Origin: Caulobacteraceae bacterium
Lineage (GTDB): Bacteria > Pseudomonadota > Alphaproteobacteria > Caulobacterales > Caulobacteraceae
Assembly (NCBI GenBank): GCA_025351125.1
Contig: JANXWN010000195.1
Span: forward strand, 1 to 6,176
Length of the DNA stretch: 6,176 bases
Reading direction: 5' to 3'
Shown here: positions 5,656-6,176 of the stretch, in pieces
Position numbering within the stretch: the first letter of the stretch is position 1
How the letters are laid out: each line of letters begins with the position of its first letter
Position numbers and translations under genes: made by a program
The notes under the pieces: model-generated
Told to the model about the DNA's origin: nothing
Databases searched by the model: none
What the model saw: only the letters and a program-made list of their open reading frames with translations

Positions 5656-6176
5656 CGCCACACCACGCTAAGGCAGGTCAAACCCGCTTCCGCCTTGGCG
5701 AACTCCGATAAGGCGACAGCCCGGGTCTTGAAGCCCGCCGCCGCGATCCGCGCGGCGGTTTTTGGGTGGGCGGTCGCTACCAGCACCGTGTCGCCGATCG
5801 ACAAGGTATTGCCGGCAAATGGCTCGTCGGGCGCGGCCTCGATGAGGCGCGCCTCTTGAAAAAACCTTGGATCAACCCACGCTGGATTGATCACCAACAC
5901 ATCCGCCGCGAGCGCCGTGCAGGCGGTCTTGAGGTGCAAAGACCCGGCGACCGGCACGGCTATGACCTGATAGCCTAGCGGCGAAGCTATCGCCCGCAAT
6001 TGGTCAATGCCGGCCGCATTGCTCCGGGTCGTCAGCCCCACATAGAGGGTGCGACCAATCCAAAGCACGTCCCCGCCCTCCAAGGATGCGGGGGCCACAA
6101 TCGCCCGTCGCGGGCGGTCTTTGGGCATGGCGGCCAGCGTCGAGGCGGGCTCGCCTTGCCGTGAGCTCGCGCCCGG
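5652..6176 (-). CDS. Dimethylarginine dimethylaminohydrolase (DDAH)-like protein, N-terminus cut by window edge
   Basis: The C-terminal 174 residues of an amidinotransferase/arginine deiminase-fold enzyme. The frame stays open to the right edge (visible N-terminal residues PGASSRQGEPASTLAA), so the ATG at 6128 is internal and not the start. Family signatures: PGA.SRQGEP, EGGDVLWIGRTLYVGLTTRSN...G, the catalytic-histidine block SLHLKTACTAL, INPAWVD, NTLSIGDTVL, and the C-terminal nucleophile motif EAGLTCLS. The Cys codon lies at 5675-5673, seven residues from the end, where the catalytic cysteine sits in Pseudomonas DDAH. DDAH hydrolyses N-omega-methylated arginines to citrulline and methylamines, in the cytosol. 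The missing N-terminal third would carry further active-site residues, so activity on dimethylarginine versus a related guanidino compound cannot be judged. It is convergent with the InhA-like gene; its TAG stop (5654-5652) falls within the outer arm of the palindromic repeat, and the protein end (LSVVWR) looks complete. Confidence 0.85.
   Translation of the reverse strand, partial: PGASSRQGEPASTLAAMPKDRPRRAIVAPASLEGGDVLWIGRTLYVGLTTRSNAAGIDQLRAIASPLGYQVIAVPVAGSLHLKTACTALAADVLVINPAWVDPRFFQEARLIEAAPDEPFAGNTLSIGDTVLVATAHPKTAARIAAAGFKTRAVALSEFAKAEAGLTCLSVVWR

Noticed and set aside
5652..6128. Start of the DDAH-like gene at ATG 6128-6126
   Set aside because: The frame continues without a stop to the window edge, and the upstream residues (PGASSRQGEP) belong to the family, so the gene is truncated by the window and not a short 158-residue protein.

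Overview
This GC-rich window looks like chromosomal DNA of an alphaproteobacterium. That placement is inferred from the GC-rich coding style, the DUF3606 and DUF4239 (bestrophin-like) proteins, a membrane-anchored SleB-type cell wall hydrolase, and a compound palindromic intergenic repeat of a kind common in Caulobacterales and Hyphomicrobiales genomes. It cannot be resolved to genus by reading alone. There are no tRNA, rRNA, CRISPR, transposase or phage genes, and no gene-free stretch exceeds about 200 bases.

Layout, left to right. (1) Positions 1-632, minus: a bestrophin-like/DUF4239 integral membrane protein whose C-terminus runs off the left edge. (2) 831-1013, plus: a 60-residue DUF3606 protein, divergent from (1) across about 200 bp. 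(3) 1108-2718, plus: a 536-residue FAD-dependent oxidoreductase of the phytoene-dehydrogenase-like (PYROXD2/COG1233) family. (4) 2870-3721, plus: a cell wall hydrolase with an N-terminal membrane anchor. (5) 3787-4782, minus: a GlxA-type transcription regulator (DJ-1/PfpI-like sensor domain plus AraC-type helix-turn-helix), convergent with (4). (6) 4868-5542, plus: a DJ-1/PfpI enzyme closely resembling isonitrile hydratase InhA, divergent from (5) across an 85-bp shared promoter region. (7) 5652-6176, minus: the C-terminal 174 residues of a dimethylarginine dimethylaminohydrolase (DDAH)-like amidinohydrolase, cut by the right edge and convergent with (6).

Functionally the most coherent unit is the divergent glxA-type regulator and inhA-like pair. 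Sensor and enzyme share the same fold and nearly the same nucleophile-elbow sequence, which suggests (inference) that the regulator senses a substrate or product of the enzyme. The other genes look like ordinary housekeeping or accessory functions with no pathway link visible.

The most unusual structure is the 117-bp element at 5539-5655. It consists of two homologous palindromic units of 53 and 54 bp in inverted orientation around a 10-bp A-rich spacer. Each unit is a long bulged hairpin. The inner stems differ in sequence yet remain perfectly self-complementary. The outermost TAG of each end is the stop codon of the flanking convergent gene, so the element exactly fills the space between the two reading frames and donates both stops. 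It probably also serves as the terminator, at least for the minus-strand gene.
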